A stretch of DNA of 43,357 bases from a bacterium (GCA_023244815.1 JAHFLQ010000006.1:1-43357), one strand, 5' to 3'. Numbered from the stretch's first letter, positions 16,039 through 24,337 are shown. Numbers and translations are program-made. Notes: generated by a model not told the origin, from the sequence alone.

Positions 16039-16335
16039 CTACTCTTCAGTGCCGCGGTCCATTCTGGGAGCACGGGTAGACCCCTCCGGCTCTTCGATCT
16101 TGAGGTTCACTCGGGCATTATTTTTAATACCGACGATCCTCAAGAGAGAGCGGATGGCTTTGGCGGTAGCGCCTTGCCGGCCGACTACCTGCCCCATATC
16201 CTGGGCGTTCACTTTCAAAGAAAGCAGGACCCCCATCTCGTCCACCTTGCGATCAACCTTCACATCGTCCGGATGATCCACGATAGACTTGGTAAGATAT
16301 TCCAAGAACTCCTGATCGGTTGCTTTATCTGCCAT
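16039..16335 (-). CDS. khpA: KH-domain RNA-binding protein KhpA
   Basis: A 98-residue single type-II KH domain protein. The start is the ATG at 16335 (MADKATDQEFLEYLTKSIVD), matching the family; the frame continues upstream through the promoter region. The RNA-binding loop is MGQVVGRQGATAKAIRSLL (GRQG at 52-55). KhpA partners with KhpB/Jag and binds structured RNAs; in Firmicutes it affects cell division and elongation. A C-terminal tail of about 20 charged residues follows. Its usual place is between rpsP and rimM/trmD; here rpsP and trmD lie on either side but are separated by plus-strand genes. Confidence 0.92.
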   Translation of the reverse strand: MADKATDQEFLEYLTKSIVDHPDDVKVDRKVDEMGVLLSLKVNAQDMGQVVGRQGATAKAIRSLLRIVGIKNNARVNLKIEEPEGSTRAPRMDRGTEE

Positions 16336-16384
16336 ATCGTTTCTGATTTTGCTGAGTTTCTGGCGACCTTTTTTAATTACGAGA

Positions 16385-16446
16385 ATTTTAGCAGATAGCC
16401 GATTAAGTGTCAAATTGTTGGACAAACATAAAGCAGGATGTATAAT
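16385..16446. promoter_or_regulatory. Divergent promoters of khpA and pckG
   Basis: For khpA on the minus strand: TTGACA (16413-16408), 17 bases, TAAAAT (16390-16385) with an extended TGC. For pckG on the plus strand: TTGGAC (16418-16423), 17 bases, consensus TATAAT (16441-16446). The two -35 elements are only four bases apart, so both polymerases compete for one 62-base region. Confidence 0.8.
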
Positions 16447-16473
16447 TGAGCCAGTTCTTTACAAGGAGAATCT

Positions 16474-18162
16474 ATGGGCAGAAGCTTGCTGGAGGAGATG
16501 GTGGAATTAGCAAAAGAAACTATGGCCGATAATGTCAAAATTTGTGATGGTTCAGCAAAGGAATTTGAAGAACTGACACAAAAAATGCTGGCCGATAGAG
16601 CGCTGATTGCTCTCAATCCCAAAACTTATCCCGGGTGCTTTCTGCACCGAAGCGCCCCGCACGACGTTGCCAGAACTGAAAAAGTTACCTTCATCTGCAC
16701 CAGGAAAAAAGATGACGCTGGTCCTACCAACAACTGGATGGATCCAAAAGAGGCCGGAGAAAAAATGACGTCTCTGTTCCGCGGCAGTATGCGCGGACGG
16801 ACGATGTATGTTGTCCCCTTCTCTATGGGGCCGGTAAATTCTCGTTTCTCGCGCCTTGGCATTGAAATTACCGACAGCCCATATGTGGTGCTTAACATGC
16901 ATTACCTTGTCCGCATTATACCCGCCACCCGCTTATCATCAGAAGAACCCAAAGACATCATGTATGGCCTGCATTCTTTGGGAGACCTTTCTCCGGAGAA
17001 ACGTTTTATAATGCATTTTCCCGAAACAAACACGGTCGCGAGCATCGGCTCCGGCTATGGCGGCAACGCTCTCTTGGGCAAGAAGTGTTTCGCTCTGCGC
17101 TTGGCAAGCTATATCGGCAGAGACGAGGGTTGGCTCGCTGAACACATGATGGTGCTTGGGCTGGAAGACATCAGCGGAAGAATTACCTACATCGCCGGCG
17201 CTTTCCCGAGCGCCTGTGGCAAGACTAACCTCTCTATGCTCGCTTCCGAACTGCCGGGATATAAAGTCTGGACAGTCAGCGATGATCTCTGCTGGCTGCA
17301 TGTCGGGGCTGACGGACGCCTTTGGGCAATTAATCCAGAAAGCGGGTTTTTCGCCGTAGCGCCCGGCACGGGTCCGGCCACCAACCCGAATATGCTGGCC
17401 GCTGTGAAAAGAAACACGATCTTCACTAACATCGCTTTAACGCCCGCCAACGAACCGTGGTGGGAGGGAATCGGAACCGAAGCTCCCGAAGGACTAGTGG
17501 ATTGGCAAGGTCGGCCCTGGGATAAATCCGGACCGGCAGCGCATCCCAATGCCCGTTTTACGGCTCCGTTCCATCAGTGCCCAAGCGCCTCACCGGAAGC
17601 TGACAAGCCGAACGGAGTTCCCATCTCGGCTATCATTTTCGGAGGGCGCCGCGCCGATACTGTGCCACTGCTTTTTGAAGCTTTTGATTGGCAGCATGGA
17701 ATGTTCCTGGGGCTTTCTATCGCCTCGGAAACAACCGCCGCCACTACCGGCGAAATCGGAGTCCTGCGACGCGACCCCTTTGCCATGCTGCCGTTCACCG
17801 GGTACAACATGGCCGACTCGGTACGTCACCGGTTAGAAGTCGGGGCAAAGCTCTCCCGCCCTCCGAAAGTTTTCCATCTGAATCTTTTTGCCCAAGACGA
17901 CGAAGGAAAATACCTCTGGCCCGGATTTAAAGAAAATATCCGACTCCTCAAATATATTGCGGAGCGGGTTCACGGCGAAGTTTCCGCCAAGGAAACGCCC
18001 ATCGGACTGGTTCCCAATGGATATGGCATTCAGATAGATGAGGCGCAGTGGGAAAAAGAAGCTGTCTTGCTTGATACCCACCTGGAATCGCTGGGCAACC
18101 GGCTGCCTGAAGAAATGTGGGAAGAGCTGGCCGAATTGCGTAAAAGATTCGGCTGGTATTAA
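16474..18162 (+). CDS. pckG: Phosphoenolpyruvate carboxykinase (GTP)
   Basis: Interconverts oxaloacetate + GTP and PEP + CO2 + GDP. At 562 residues it is slightly shorter than the usual 590-620. The active-site loop AGAFPSACGKTNLSML (residues 241-256) has the hyper-reactive cysteine C248 and the kinase-1a lysine typical of the GTP-dependent family. Other family segments are ASETTAATTGEIG, RRDPFAMLPFTGYNMADS and LWPGFKENIRLL. It has a strong consensus promoter and an AAGGAG SD, so it is likely well expressed. No other central-carbon gene is in the window. It lies on the plus strand between khpA and rpsP. Confidence 0.96.
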   Translation: MGRSLLEEMVELAKETMADNVKICDGSAKEFEELTQKMLADRALIALNPKTYPGCFLHRSAPHDVARTEKVTFICTRKKDDAGPTNNWMDPKEAGEKMTSLFRGSMRGRTMYVVPFSMGPVNSRFSRLGIEITDSPYVVLNMHYLVRIIPATRLSSEEPKDIMYGLHSLGDLSPEKRFIMHFPETNTVASIGSGYGGNALLGKKCFALRLASYIGRDEGWLAEHMMVLGLEDISGRITYIAGAFPSACGKTNLSMLASELPGYKVWTVSDDLCWLHVGADGRLWAINPESGFFAVAPGTGPATNPNMLAAVKRNTIFTNIALTPANEPWWEGIGTEAPEGLVDWQGRPWDKSGPAAHPNARFTAPFHQCPSASPEADKPNGVPISAIIFGGRRADTVPLLFEAFDWQHGMFLGLSIASETTAATTGEIGVLRRDPFAMLPFTGYNMADSVRHRLEVGAKLSRPPKVFHLNLFAQDDEGKYLWPGFKENIRLLKYIAERVHGEVSAKETPIGLVPNGYGIQIDEAQWEKEAVLLDTHLESLGNRLPEEMWEELAELRKRFGWY

Positions 18163-18170
18163 TCAAAACA

Positions 18171-18204
18171 AAAGACCCCCGATGTACTTCGGGGGTCTTT
18201 ATTA
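18171..18204 (+). terminator. Shared terminator of pckG and rpsP
   Basis: AAAGACCCCCGA (18171-18182) pairs with TCGGGGGTCTTT (18189-18200). T-rich arms on both sides suit convergent transcripts. Confidence 0.85.
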
Positions 18205-18564
18205 TTGGGTAGCTGGTACTTCAGCAACGGGCTGGGCAGGGGTCGCTGCTTTCTCGCCTTCCTTTTTACCCGCCGTAGCCTCAGCGGAGGCGGGCTTTTT
18301 CGGTTGCTTGTGCACGGCGATTTTTTTGCCAGTCAGAACTCCGGCATTGACAAGCAAATTGTGGACAGTATCAGTTGGCTGCGCGCCGGTTTTAATCCAA
18401 TATTCTATCCGATCCTTTTTTACTTCAAACTTATCCGTGCGCGGATTATACCAGCCCAAGTCTTCCACGTTCGTGCCCACCATCTTGTGGCGTTTTTCAT
18501 CAACGATCAAACGAAAGGACCCCTGGTGCTTCTTGCCAATTCTTTTTAACTTGAGCATTAACAT
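18202..18564 (-). CDS. rpsP: 30S ribosomal protein S16
   Basis: Early-binding 30S assembly protein. The 120-residue protein begins MLMLKLKRIGKKHQGSFRLI; the first ATG (18564) is preferred over the second (18558) because it lies seven bases from the -10, as in a leaderless mRNA. The S16 core (LGWYNPRTDKFEVKKDRIEYWI, TGAQPTDTVHNLL) ends near residue 85. An added alanine/lysine tail includes PASAEATAG, encoded by a palindrome (18269-18294, CCCGCC...GGCGGG) that looks like an inserted repeat. smc lies 90 bases upstream on the same strand. Confidence 0.94.
   Translation of the reverse strand: MLMLKLKRIGKKHQGSFRLIVDEKRHKMVGTNVEDLGWYNPRTDKFEVKKDRIEYWIKTGAQPTDTVHNLLVNAGVLTGKKIAVHKQPKKPASAEATAGKKEGEKAATPAQPVAEVPATQ
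18269..18294 (-). repeat. Palindromic repeat inside rpsP
   Basis: CCCGCC at 18269-18274 and GGCGGG at 18289-18294 enclose an inner GCCTC-AGCG-GAGGC hairpin. It encodes PASAEATAG in the non-conserved tail of S16, consistent with a small repeat tolerated in frame. Confidence 0.5.
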
Positions 18565-18571
18565 AGTGGCA

Positions 18572-18600
18572 ATATTAGCAAATTAGAATAATTGAGTCAA
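18572..18600 (-). promoter_or_regulatory. Promoter of rpsP
   Basis: Minus-strand TTGACT (18600-18595) and TAATAT (18577-18572), 17 apart, with extended TGC. Only seven bases separate the -10 from the ATG at 18564. Confidence 0.75.
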
Positions 18601-18654
18601 TCAGATGCGGAGCCGGCTTTGCTTCACATTGGCTGCGGCCTGTAACCTACAGAG

Positions 18655-20838
18655 TTATTTAGCCACAACGGCCTCCGCCTGCTCCAACTTAATAGACAAA
18701 ACCCGGGAAGTGCCGTCATCGTTCATTGTGACGCCATACAAAACATTGGCGGCTTCCATGGTCGCCCGGTTGTGGGTGACGATAATAAACTGGGTCTTTT
18801 TAGAAAAATCCGCGATCAGCTCGGCAAACCGCTTGGCGTTCCGTTCATCCAGAGCGGCGTCCACTTCGTCCAGCACAAGAAATGGCGGCGGGCTAACGGA
18901 AATCATGGCAAACAGGGCGGCGATGGAAACTAAACTCCGTTCCCCGCCAGAAAGCATTTCCAACCCGCTGATTTTCTTTCGCGGAATGCTTACCGATACT
19001 TCTAATCCCCCATGGTCCACCTCATGTTCTTCGTCTTCGTCCTGTGCCTCGTCGATCGGCTGCTCGGTTACTTCCTCGTCAATTTCTTTCGGCACCGGTT
19101 CTTCCTTGACCAGCTTCAAGCTCGCCCTGCCGCCGTCGAACATCAATTTGAAATAGCGGTCAAACTGCTCGGTAATAGCCCTAAGATTTTTGCTAAACTC
19201 GGTGTGAATTTTTTCGTCTAGATCCTGAATCAGAGTGTTTAAATCATTGGACGCTTTGTCCAAATCCGCCATCTGAGTTTCCAAAAAATTGTAGCGTGAC
19301 TCGGTTTCTTGCGCTTCTTTAATCAATGCCGGATCCAAATCGCCGATACCGGCCAATTCCGCCCTCAACTTGAACATGCGCCGCTCCATCTCTGAAAAGT
19401 CGCTCTCTGCCAGTTCTGCTTTTGGCTGAAATTCACTGACTTTGCGGCCGGATTGAGAGGCCAAATTATCCAGTTCCTGCCGGCGAATAGTGATGCGTTC
19501 TTTGTCGAAAAGCAATTTATTCTGCTCATTGTCCAGCTTCTGAATTTCGTCTCTCTCCGCCTCCACAGCACCAAAGGCCTTTTTGAAAATCGCGTTAAAG
19601 CCGCGCAGATCCTCGGCCAGTTGATTCTCCATCGCGGAAAGCTTGGTCAGCTCCACATCCACCGCCGCCAGTTCTTCGGAGGCTTGGGTTTTTTGTTTCT
19701 CCAGATCTTTTACCCTTCCCGCCCGGTCATCCGTGCCCACAGACAACACTTTACCGATTTTCTCCAACAGCATCTTCAGCAAATTTTTTAAATTATCCAG
19801 CAGATTTTCCGACATTCCCACTTCCAGAGTTTTTTTCACTTCGCCCAGCATCTGAATCACTTCGGCGGCTTTCACCTCCGACTTAGGTTGGGAAGAAACA
19901 AACTCAATCTGCGCTTCCATTCTGCCAATCTGTTTTTGAAGCTGAGCTTTCCGGTTGAACAGTTCGTTTTGTTTCTTTTTGAAACTTTGGAAGTTCTCGT
20001 CCCCTTTCGGCCCGGACTTTTCCACTTTGGCAAGCTCCACCTGTAATTTTTTAAGCCCCTGCCGCTTGTCGCTGATTGCTTGTTCCAATGATTTAATTTG
20101 CGGCTCTAAATCTTTCAGATCGCTGTCAATTTGCGCAAGCTTACCGCCAAAATAGTCGGCTTCCAGATGACGCAAATTTTTTTCTACTTCGGCCTGTTTT
20201 TCGTATTTGGAAGCCTGACGTCGGAGCAGCCGAAGATGCGGCATCAGTTCGTCAACCATTGCTTTTACTTTTTCCAAATTGAATCGGGTGCTGACTAGCT
20301 TCCGCTCCGCTTCGTGTTTCTTCAGCTGAAACTGCCGCAATCCCAAAACCTCTTCTATCATAGTGCGTCGTTCTTTAGGGTTGGCGCGCACGAAAATATC
20401 GCTGTTCCCCTGATTGACAATCGTCAAGCCGCGAGTGCCGAGGCGGACTTTGGCAAAAAAATCCACAATATCGCGGAGGCGGACCGCCGCTTCATTGAGA
20501 TAGTATTCCGAATTGCCGTCACGGCTGACTTTTCTGGTAATGGAAACTTCGTCGTAATCCACCGGAAAAAAATGGTCGGCGTTATCAAACATCATCGTCG
20601 CCTGCGCCATGCCCATTCTGGCTTTCTGCGGAGTGCCGGCGAAAATTAAATCTTCAGCGCGCGCGCCGCGGATGTTTTTGGCATCCCGCTCGCCTAATAG
20701 CCAGCGGATCGCGTCAATCACGTTGGATTTGCCGGAACCGTTCGGCCCAACAATAGCCGTTACGCCGGAAGTGAAATCCAAAATAGTCTTTTGGGCAAAG
20801 GACTTAAAACCGGCCAATTCCAGGCTCTTCAATCGCAT
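18655..20838 (-). CDS. smc: Short SMC chromosome-partition ATPase without recognisable hinge
   Basis: Folds and segregates the chromosome as an ABC-type ATPase dimer. The 727-residue protein has an N-terminal head with Walker A GPNGSGKSN (31-39), IRGARAEDLIFAG and an arginine-rich R-loop. Coiled coil runs from about 165 to 315, followed by a short mid segment (320-380), returning coiled coil, and a C-terminal head. That head has signature LSGGERS (629-635) and Walker B FLVLDEVDAALDE (653-665). Typical SMCs are 1150-1200 residues with a globular hinge of about 150 residues. No hinge-like glycine motif is visible here; the turn consists of leucine-rich helices (LLDNLKNLLKMLLEKIGKVL). An acidic insertion (about 585-610) precedes the signature. 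It follows ftsH on the minus strand. Confidence 0.9.
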   Translation of the reverse strand: MRLKSLELAGFKSFAQKTILDFTSGVTAIVGPNGSGKSNVIDAIRWLLGERDAKNIRGARAEDLIFAGTPQKARMGMAQATMMFDNADHFFPVDYDEVSITRKVSRDGNSEYYLNEAAVRLRDIVDFFAKVRLGTRGLTIVNQGNSDIFVRANPKERRTMIEEVLGLRQFQLKKHEAERKLVSTRFNLEKVKAMVDELMPHLRLLRRQASKYEKQAEVEKNLRHLEADYFGGKLAQIDSDLKDLEPQIKSLEQAISDKRQGLKKLQVELAKVEKSGPKGDENFQSFKKKQNELFNRKAQLQKQIGRMEAQIEFVSSQPKSEVKAAEVIQMLGEVKKTLEVGMSENLLDNLKNLLKMLLEKIGKVLSVGTDDRAGRVKDLEKQKTQASEELAAVDVELTKLSAMENQLAEDLRGFNAIFKKAFGAVEAERDEIQKLDNEQNKLLFDKERITIRRQELDNLASQSGRKVSEFQPKAELAESDFSEMERRMFKLRAELAGIGDLDPALIKEAQETESRYNFLETQMADLDKASNDLNTLIQDLDEKIHTEFSKNLRAITEQFDRYFKLMFDGGRASLKLVKEEPVPKEIDEEVTEQPIDEAQDEDEEHEVDHGGLEVSVSIPRKKISGLEMLSGGERSLVSIAALFAMISVSPPPFLVLDEVDAALDERNAKRFAELIADFSKKTQFIIVTHNRATMEAANVLYGVTMNDDGTSRVLSIKLEQAEAVVAK

Positions 20839-20872
20839 GCTGTAATTTTATAAATTTACGAGCGAAAGCGCA

Positions 20873-20898
20873 ATAAAAAGCCTCGGCTAAGCCGAGGC
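20873..20898 (-). terminator. Terminator of ftsH
   Basis: On the minus strand GCCTCGGC (20898-20891) pairs with GCCGAGGC (20887-20880), followed by TTTTTATTG. The stem includes the last ftsH codons. Confidence 0.85.
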
Positions 20899-22713
20899 TA
20901 TAATCTCATCTACTTCTTTTCCAGTCAGCGTTTCTTTTGCAAGCAAGGCCTGGGCCAAAGCCTCTAACTTTTCCGCGTTAGCTTCAATGATCTGACTGGC
21001 CTGATCATAGGCTTCGTCAAGGAATTTTTTAATTTCCTCATCGACGATTCTTCGAGTTTCCGGGGAACAGTCCAAAGATTCGCTGACTGAGCCAAGAAAT
21101 TCGCTTCGAGTGATAAAAACCCGCTTGCCGACTCGCTCGCTCATCCCCAGCTCCAGAACCATAGATTTGGCAATGCCGGTAGCGGCCCGAAAATCTTCCC
21201 TGGCACCGCTAGTTTCCTGCTTGAACTTGTACATTTCGGCCACTCTGCCACCCATGGCTACTGTCATCCGACCGGTTAAATATTTCTTGCCGTGAATGTG
21301 GCGATCTTCTTCCGGCAAAAAGTGAGTCGCTCCGCCGGTAGGCCCCCGCGGAATTATTGTGACCTGACGCACAGGATCAACGCCCGGAACAAACTTCGCA
21401 ACCAGCGTATGGCCTGCCTCGTGGTAAGCAACAATTTCCATTTCTTTTCTGGGTACCACCGCGCTTTTTCGCTCCGAACCGTAAAGAGCCTTGTCCATGC
21501 CATTACGAAGGTCCTGTTGTTCTACAGCTATCGCTTTGCGCAAAGTGGCAAAAATTGCCGCTTCGTTGACGATATTCGCTAAATCAGCGCCGGAAGCCAT
21601 GGGGGTGCCCCTGGCAATCTCGCTGAAATCAGCATCTGCAACAAGTTTTATTTTTCGGCCGTGCACTTTCAAAATGGCTTCTCTGGCTTTCAGGTCAGGC
21701 AAGGGAACAACGACCTTGCGGTCAAATCGGCCGGGCCGCAACAGCGCGGCGTCTAAAACTTCGGGTTGGTTGGTAGCGCCAATCACTAATATGCCGCCGT
21801 CGGATTTAAAGCCGTCCATCTCCGCCAAAATGGCATTGAGGGTCTGCTCTTGTTCCGGGTGATAATTGTTGCTCATTCCCCTGGCTTTTCCCGCCGCATC
21901 CAGCTCGTCAATGAAAATTATGCACGGAGCGCGCCGCTTTGCTTCAGTAAACAAAGCGCGAACCCGGCTGGCGCCGACTCCAACAAACATTTCCACAAAA
22001 TCCGATCCATTGATGTAGGCAAACGGGACATTGGCTTCCCCTGCCATCGCTTTGGCAAGAAGTGTCTTGCCCGTTCCCGGAGGGCCTATGAAAAGCAGCC
22101 CCCGCGGCAAGCGCGCTCCCAAATCGGTGAAGCTACCAGGATTTTTCAAAAATTCAATGTAGAGCCGCGCATCCTCTTTTGCTTCTTCACAACCGGCAAC
22201 GTCTTCAAAGGAAAGCCCGAGGCGAGCTTCCCAATCGCCAACCGTCTCCTTGTTACTAGTGATGAACGACTTAAGTTGAGGACCATTGGCTTGGCTACTC
22301 CGTCTAGCTAACCAAATCAGCGCCAAAATCAGAAGAATTGTCGGGCCCCAAAACAAAAGAAAATTGCCACCTCCGCCGCCTTCAGAATTGGCAGTAATTT
22401 TTATGCCTCTGGCTATTGCTTCTTTTTCTAAATTGCTGGGGTCGGCTACTTGACTTTTGAATCTAGTGCCGTCTTTAAAGCTCCCGGTAACTGATCGGCT
22501 GGTCGCATCAATGTTGAGGTTTTCTACGACTCCCTGTCCAATACTTTTGTAAAGTTCGTCAATGGTGATCTCTTTCGCTGCTTTTGGCCTAGCCGTACTG
22601 CACACCATCATTCCTAAAACCACCAGCGCCAAAATTGCCAGCAACAACATAGATTTGCCCAGTTTTTCCTTTTTATGGGCCGGATCTCTAGGGTCTTGGA
22701 GAAAACTCCCCAT
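20887..22713 (-). CDS. ftsH: ATP-dependent zinc metalloprotease FtsH
   Basis: Membrane-anchored hexameric AAA+ protease for misassembled membrane proteins and regulators. In the 608-residue protein, membrane segments lie at about 20-37 and 117-136 with an extracytoplasmic domain between. The AAA domain has Walker A GPPGTGKT (210-217), Walker [11 protein letters not shown] and [12 protein letters not shown]. The M41 protease domain has HEAGH (431-435) and the third ligand region [10 protein letters not shown] (D507). The pore motif [16 protein letters not shown] is standard. The start ATG has an AGAGGTGA SD. It lies between rnc and smc on the minus strand and has its own promoter and terminator. 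Confidence 0.97.
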   Translation of the reverse strand: MGSFLQDPRDPAHKKEKLGKSMLLLAILALVVLGMMVCSTARPKAAKEITIDELYKSIGQGVVENLNIDATSRSVTGSFKDGTRFKSQVADPSNLEKEAIARGIKITANSEGGGGGNFLLFWGPTILLILALIWLARRSSQANGPQLKSFITSNKETVGDWEARLGLSFEDVAGCEEAKEDARLYIEFLKNPGSFTDLGARLPRGLLFIGPPGTGKTLLAKAMAGEANVPFAYINGSDFVEMFVGVGASRVRALFTEAKRRAPCIIFIDELDAAGKARGMSNNYHPEQEQTLNAILAEMDGFKSDGGILVIGATNQPEVLDAALLRPGRFDRKVVVPLPDLKAREAILKVHGRKIKLVADADFSEIARGTPMASGADLANIVNEAAIFATLRKAIAVEQQDLRNGMDKALYGSERKSAVVPRKEMEIVAYHEAGHTLVAKFVPGVDPVRQVTIIPRGPTGGATHFLPEEDRHIHGKKYLTGRMTVAMGGRVAEMYKFKQETSGAREDFRAATGIAKSMVLELGMSERVGKRVFITRSEFLGSVSESLDCSPETRRIVDEEIKKFLDEAYDQASQIIEANAEKLEALAQALLAKETLTGKEVDEIIASA

Positions 22714-22749
22714 CAGTCACCTCTATTCTGGATTTTCAAAGGACCCGCT

Positions 22750-22779
22750 TATTTAAGCACTTTTTAAAACACTGAACAA
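22750..22779 (-). promoter_or_regulatory. Probable promoter of ftsH
   Basis: Minus-strand TTGTTC (22779-22774) and TAAATA (22755-22750) are separated by 18 bases, in the rnc-ftsH gap. The match is moderate. Confidence 0.4.
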
Positions 22780-22796
22780 GCCAGGATTCTATGTGG

Positions 22797-23495
22797 CTAG
22801 CGATTTTCGGAGAGACTGGACAAAGCAGCGCGAGCGGCTTCCGCCTCGGCCTCCTGTTTGGAGGGACCGCTACCCTTGGCGAGTAGTTTATTGCCAACAT
22901 AAACCCCCACTTCGAAAATTTTTGCGTGATCCGGACCGGTCTCGGATAAAACTTGATAAGTCGGCGCGGCCTTTGTCTTTTCCTGAATCTTTTCCTGCAA
23001 AGCGCTTTTCGGATCTTTAAATAGCCCTTTTTTGATTACTTCGTCGAGCCGCTCCATCACGAACTTATTGACGAATTTCCCGACTGTTTTATAAGCGCTG
23101 TCCAGATAAAGAGCGCCGATCAGCGCCTCGATGGCGTTCGCGAGAATCACATCCCGAGCGCGGCCGGTGTCCTTAGCCTCGCCTCGGGACATCAAAATAA
23201 AATTTTCGAGGCCGAAATCTTTAGCAACCGAGGACAGCATCACATAATTAACCAACGCGGCGCGGAGACCGGTCATCTGGCCTTCCTGGTAATCCGGAAA
23301 TCGTTTAAAAAGCTCTTCGGTAACCGAAAGCTCGAGCACCGCGTCGCCTAAAAACTCCAGCCGCTCATTGTTGGGCAACCCCCACTTCGGGTTTTCGTTT
23401 AGATAAGAGCGGTGCGTTAAAGCTTCCTTTAACAGATTCTTATCTTTGAAAACATAACCGATATTTTCTTCTAAAATTTTAAGAGGTTGTGCCAT
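22797..23495 (-). CDS. rnc: Ribonuclease III
   Basis: Cuts double-stranded RNA, including rRNA precursors. The start is placed at the ATG at 23495 (MAQPLKILEENIGYVFKDKN), giving 232 residues with the normal N-terminus. The open frame runs 65 codons further upstream, but that part overlaps nusB and is encoded by a repeat. The endonuclease domain has NERLEFLGDAVLEL (catalytic glutamate and aspartate) and DVILANAIEALIGALYLD. The C-terminal dsRNA-binding domain has PTYQVLSETGPDHAKIFEVGV and KQEAEAEAARAAL. It follows nusB by a 67-base repeat-filled spacer, and ftsH follows. Confidence 0.95.
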   Translation of the reverse strand: MAQPLKILEENIGYVFKDKNLLKEALTHRSYLNENPKWGLPNNERLEFLGDAVLELSVTEELFKRFPDYQEGQMTGLRAALVNYVMLSSVAKDFGLENFILMSRGEAKDTGRARDVILANAIEALIGALYLDSAYKTVGKFVNKFVMERLDEVIKKGLFKDPKSALQEKIQEKTKAAPTYQVLSETGPDHAKIFEVGVYVGNKLLAKGSGPSKQEAEAEAARAALSSLSENR

Positions 23496-23562
23496 AGCCT
23501 TGAAACTATGACCATAACGATAATCATGACAATATTTGTCATAGTTATTGCTATAGCCATTG
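23496..23562. repeat. Low-complexity imperfect repeat between nusB and rnc
   Basis: The 67-base spacer is made of degenerate copies of TATGAC/TAACGA-like units, several of them mutually complementary (CATGACAATATTTGTCATAG is a local palindrome). In the rnc frame it would encode an asparagine/tyrosine-rich stretch. It resembles the repeat insertions seen in gatB and rnhB. Confidence 0.5.
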
Positions 23563-24039
23563 TTATTCTTTTTTATCTTCCTTCTTTTCGACTTTTGCCG
23601 CTTCCGCCGGCCGCAAACCCTGTTCCTGCAGTTGTTTGTAAACCGTGCCGAGCACGCCGTTGATAAATTTTCCGGAATTCGGCCCGCCATAGCTTTTAGC
23701 GACCTCGATCGCCTCGTTAATGGCCACTTTCGGCGGCACTTCTTCCGGATCCGCGTACATCAGCTCGTAAAGCCCGATGCGGAGCGCGTTCCGGTCAATG
23801 ATGGCGATTTGAGCGATTGGCCACTCCGGCGCCGCTTTTTCGATAATCTTGTCTATCGCCTCAAGATGGTCAATCACTCCTTTCATCAAACGCCAGGCGA
23901 AATCCGGCTCGTCTATGTCGGGCGCAAATTCAAGTAAGTTGCGCTCCAAAATCTTAGTTAGATCTTCTTTTTTAGCGTAAAAATCCCACTCGTAAAGAGA
24001 CTGAAGAACGACTGAACGAGCTAACTGCCTTGTGGCCAT
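23563..24039 (-). CDS. nusB: Transcription antitermination factor NusB
   Basis: All-helical RNA-binding factor that joins NusE (S10) on boxA of rRNA transcripts. The 158-residue protein shows the N-terminal [14 protein letters not shown] and the C-terminal [13 protein letters not shown] and [21 protein letters not shown], and ends [14 protein letters not shown] lysine/glutamate-rich tail of about 20 residues is extra. The start follows the rpmF stop by 20 bases, so the two are co-transcribed; rnc comes next. No good SD is seen. Confidence 0.95.
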   Translation of the reverse strand: MATRQLARSVVLQSLYEWDFYAKKEDLTKILERNLLEFAPDIDEPDFAWRLMKGVIDHLEAIDKIIEKAAPEWPIAQIAIIDRNALRIGLYELMYADPEEVPPKVAINEAIEVAKSYGGPNSGKFINGVLGTVYKQLQEQGLRPAEAAKVEKKEDKKE

Positions 24040-24059
24040 CTACTTGTAATTATAGCAGA

Positions 24060-24221
24060 CTATTTCACCGCGTAAGTACCGCACTGCGGGCAAACTCTAT
24101 GCGGCAGAATGGGACCCCTGCAGTTTGAGCAGACAAAAATTTGGGTCTTTTTTAAGGCCAAATGCGACCGGCGCCGGCCGACTTTGGATTTAGAATGATG
24201 TTTTACTGGTACGCCTCCCAT
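24060..24221 (-). CDS. rpmF: 50S ribosomal protein L32
   Basis: A 53-residue ribosomal protein. It begins MGGVPVKHHSKSKVGRRRSH, the basic N-terminal tail that runs into the 50S subunit. The zinc ribbon follows: CSNC and, 13 residues further, CPQC, within VCSNCRGPILPHRVCPQCGT, matching the bacterial L32 C+ form. The start ATG (24221) lacks an SD; a hairpin lies immediately upstream in the leader. It heads the rpmF-nusB-rnc group. Four cysteines mean that the protein should bind zinc. Confidence 0.95.
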   Translation of the reverse strand: MGGVPVKHHSKSKVGRRRSHLALKKTQIFVCSNCRGPILPHRVCPQCGTYAVK

Positions 24222-24225
24222 AATA

Positions 24226-24253
24226 GTACTGAATTAGCACTGAATCAGTACTG
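24226..24253 (-). promoter_or_regulatory. Leader hairpin before rpmF
   Basis: On the minus strand AGTACTGA and TCAGTACT pair over eight bases with a 12-base loop. The hairpin ends four bases before the ATG, where an SD would normally be. Its loop and 3' arm also contain a direct repeat (TTCAGTGCTAA / TTCAGTACTAT). Confidence 0.5.
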
Positions 24254-24255
24254 GA

Positions 24256-24285
24256 AAGATAGCATGCTGGTTGCTTATATGTCAA
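24256..24285 (-). promoter_or_regulatory. Promoter of rpmF-nusB-rnc
   Basis: Minus-strand TTGACA (24285-24280) and TATCTT (24261-24256), 18 apart, with extended TGC. The -35 is part of the T-rich tail of the preceding terminator. Confidence 0.7.
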
Positions 24286-24317
24286 ATAAGAAACAGGCCG
24301 TTCGCGAACGGCCTGTT
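24283..24317 (-). terminator. Terminator of the 289-residue gene
   Basis: A perfect 26-base palindrome centred on TTCGCGAA (24292-24317), followed on the minus strand by TTCTTATTT. Its tail merges into the rpmF -35. Confidence 0.85.
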
Positions 24318-24337
24318 GCCAGGTATTCAAGGATCGA

